Part shown: in pieces, positions 15,601 through 15,952 of the stretch
Position numbering within the stretch: the first letter of the stretch is position 1
Layout of the letters: every line of letters begins with the position of its first letter
Assembly: GCA_021372515.1 (NCBI GenBank)
Contig: JAJFUG010000161.1
Location: forward strand, 1 to 15,952
DNA from: a bacterium
GTDB lineage: Bacteria; Gemmatimonadota; Glassbacteria; GWA2-58-10
Direction of reading: 5' to 3'
DNA length: 15,952 nucleotides
Program-made: the position numbers and the translations under genes
Notes under the pieces: generated by a model
What the model was told of the DNA's origin: nothing
The model's database searches: none
The model's input: the letters and a program-made list of their open reading frames with translations, nothing else

Positions 15601-15952
15601 AGCTCCTCGACCAGGCGCAGGGCCGAATCGGGCTGCCCGATCCTGCTCAGGCAGCCGATTGCCAGCATCTGTGTGTTGAGGTCCAGCTCGTAGAGGCTCT
15701 TGCCCGTGACTTCCTGGATGCGCCTGACCAGGCCCCAGGCCTCCTCGGCCCGCCCGGCCTCGGCCAGGAGCGAGGCGCTGCGCTGCAGCACCGGCACCAG
15801 AAGAGGCTCGTGGCCCGCACCAGCACCGGAAAGGTACTGCAGCCCGGCCCGGATGGCCTTTTCGCCCAGGCGGGCGCGGTCCGCAGCGCGCTGCATCACC
15901 ACCAGGGCCGCGCCGGTGAACGCCGAGTCCGGGAACCCGGTGGCCAGCGGCT
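12651..15952 (-). CDS. Very long TPR-like helical-repeat protein, 5' end outside the window
   Basis: About 1,100 codons are visible and the frame stays open to the last base, so the N-terminus and any signal peptide are missing. A GTG at 15902 and an ATG at 15896 are internal candidates only. The residues before them ('FPDSAFTGAALVV') read as the same helical pattern, and no ribosome binding site stands out. The protein is Ala/Leu/Arg-rich with helix pairs of 30-40 residues: 'DYDRAASILRAAG', 'RFSVAYAAARAWADRHPYA', and near the end 'KGLIQEGLGQREAAVATYRQ'. These match tetratricopeptide-type repeats, many degenerate. TPR arrays are protein-binding scaffolds. The 'ADRHPYAADSP' and 'YPERTE' turns recall periplasmic assembly TPRs such as BamD/YbgF-type proteins, but no function can be assigned. 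The gene is convergent with ispE and ends at the terminator at 12562-12586. Confidence 0.8.
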   Translation of the reverse strand, partial: PLATGFPDSAFTGAALVVMQRAADRARLGEKAIRAGLQYLSGAGAGHEPLLVPVLQRSASLLAEAGRAEEAWGLVRRIQEVTGKSLYELDLNTQMLAIGCLSRIGQPDSALRLVEELRRGSGEQVLRSPRMRFLLGQACLSRGDLSGADTLLASLVSGGSTLEGEGVSRDSVLALLLELDRRRGRDSQFLGHALERLRLMNDPAAALALLGRMQAVAVSSGSGWNSLTQAVELFGRRFSATPQWAEARLIGAVAGAAAGDRRAALGALDDLQRGTTDSLLTARIGLAACALYLSLGDTLRAEAQLRDCLLPGADPLNVADSLLTVYAAICRGRGDFTRERDLLRRLCDSYPASRYWEGASQRLEELARFDLTDPALAAGELLDLFESGKGNVQPQRLAEIAGRRLGDYDRAASILRAAGSLSPSDRARLAEYLYLAALRARARGEGNAAEKMTQAWRELGRLLTENADFPGRETAVELYLNIYRSYAATFGASEVRAAEAFLRGELGRLKPGAPRTALLIWLGESCLAASGGEMTNLSMARSDSARAFLAQALAAGGSAEQAGRACLDLARALESAGFAGALDSAAHLYGALTDRASGSRWSALAGLRLASIHLEQERFSVAYAAARAWADRHPYAADSPQSRAVLAEAAYHTGRNALAAVLFGRMERDSLPREDRMRFDCYRIRALAGMGEYASACALLVRYMGASASPEERQAGCVAAVDLFLEAGDSRQALQYLAQLPEQGDYYALARVRWLIWSLSQGTDPEKVRKELERYRKAAWNPFYKVDPALLASRGIMQAYMAQNKPDKVSETRNDFRRNFPESRGGLAEMMLDEIEYLLTAGLTDQAASLNDDLRMLFGDVWPEDRAVWVSACLARAQGNTSAYSAALERLARDFNWSPWAVEAKRRMIELYVSAGQVDKARGLLASLPPESASETQLAGMRGQILGGAGDWTAAQSQFAARWAALPPSSESGQAVLDWAGAELKAGRKAAAREMLSALWSGSPETVAEARFLLVSLYRSDKQDAAALEAMDGLGEAYPERTEIVLKAMYQKGLIQEGLGQREAAVATYRQLETLATDRSDWVRSARERLRALSGAAQP

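Overview
This is a GC-rich bacterial chromosomal window of ordinary single-copy genes with no phage, transposase, CRISPR, tRNA or rRNA. The organism is a diderm (Gram-negative type): it encodes a lipobox lipoprotein, an outer-membrane beta-barrel-like protein, a Tat-exported protein, the MEP isoprenoid kinase IspE, and a DnaK carrying the ATPase-domain insert typical of Gram-negative DnaKs. Short hairpin repeats of the 'GGGGCGGGTTTTAAACCCGCCCC' kind sit between genes. From memory these are common in uncultured FCB-group and candidate-phylum genomes, so an uncultured relative of that group is a reasonable but weak guess.

Layout, left to right. 1-510 has no supportable gene but holds a hairpin (52-75) and a promoter-like pair (424-453). 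511-2277 (+) is a lipoprotein with prenyltransferase/squalene-cyclase-like toroid repeats and, I propose, a C-terminal transglutaminase-like domain. 5384 to 2303 (-) looks like one operon: an outer-membrane barrel, an NRAMP Mn/Fe transporter (mntH) and a tandem-domain universal stress protein. A good sigma70 promoter with a Fur-type palindrome over its start site lies upstream. Divergent from it, 5613-8007 (+) carries a Tat-exported tandem VOC-fold protein and a secreted GH29 alpha-L-fucosidase. 8008-8180 holds two palindromic repeats and the dnaK terminator. dnaK lies at 8181-10115 (-). 10482-12501 (+) carries a flippase-like (LPG-synthase TM-type) membrane protein followed by ispE. Another copy of the palindrome at 12562-12586 serves as a terminator for a very long TPR-like helical-repeat protein on the minus strand, whose 5' end runs off the window at 15952.

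How the parts fit: the barrel/MntH/Usp unit reads as metal-responsive import across the envelope coupled to a stress protein, and its promoter architecture is the clearest regulatory signal here. The VOC and fucosidase genes are co-oriented, 25 bp apart and both exported, suggesting a shared periplasmic or extracellular role, but nothing in the sequence shows which. The most unusual items are the toroid/transglutaminase-like lipoprotein, the Fur-boxed barrel-mntH-usp operon, and the hairpin repeat whose two copies differ by a compensated base pair. I did not find convincing evidence of a wholly new multi-gene system.
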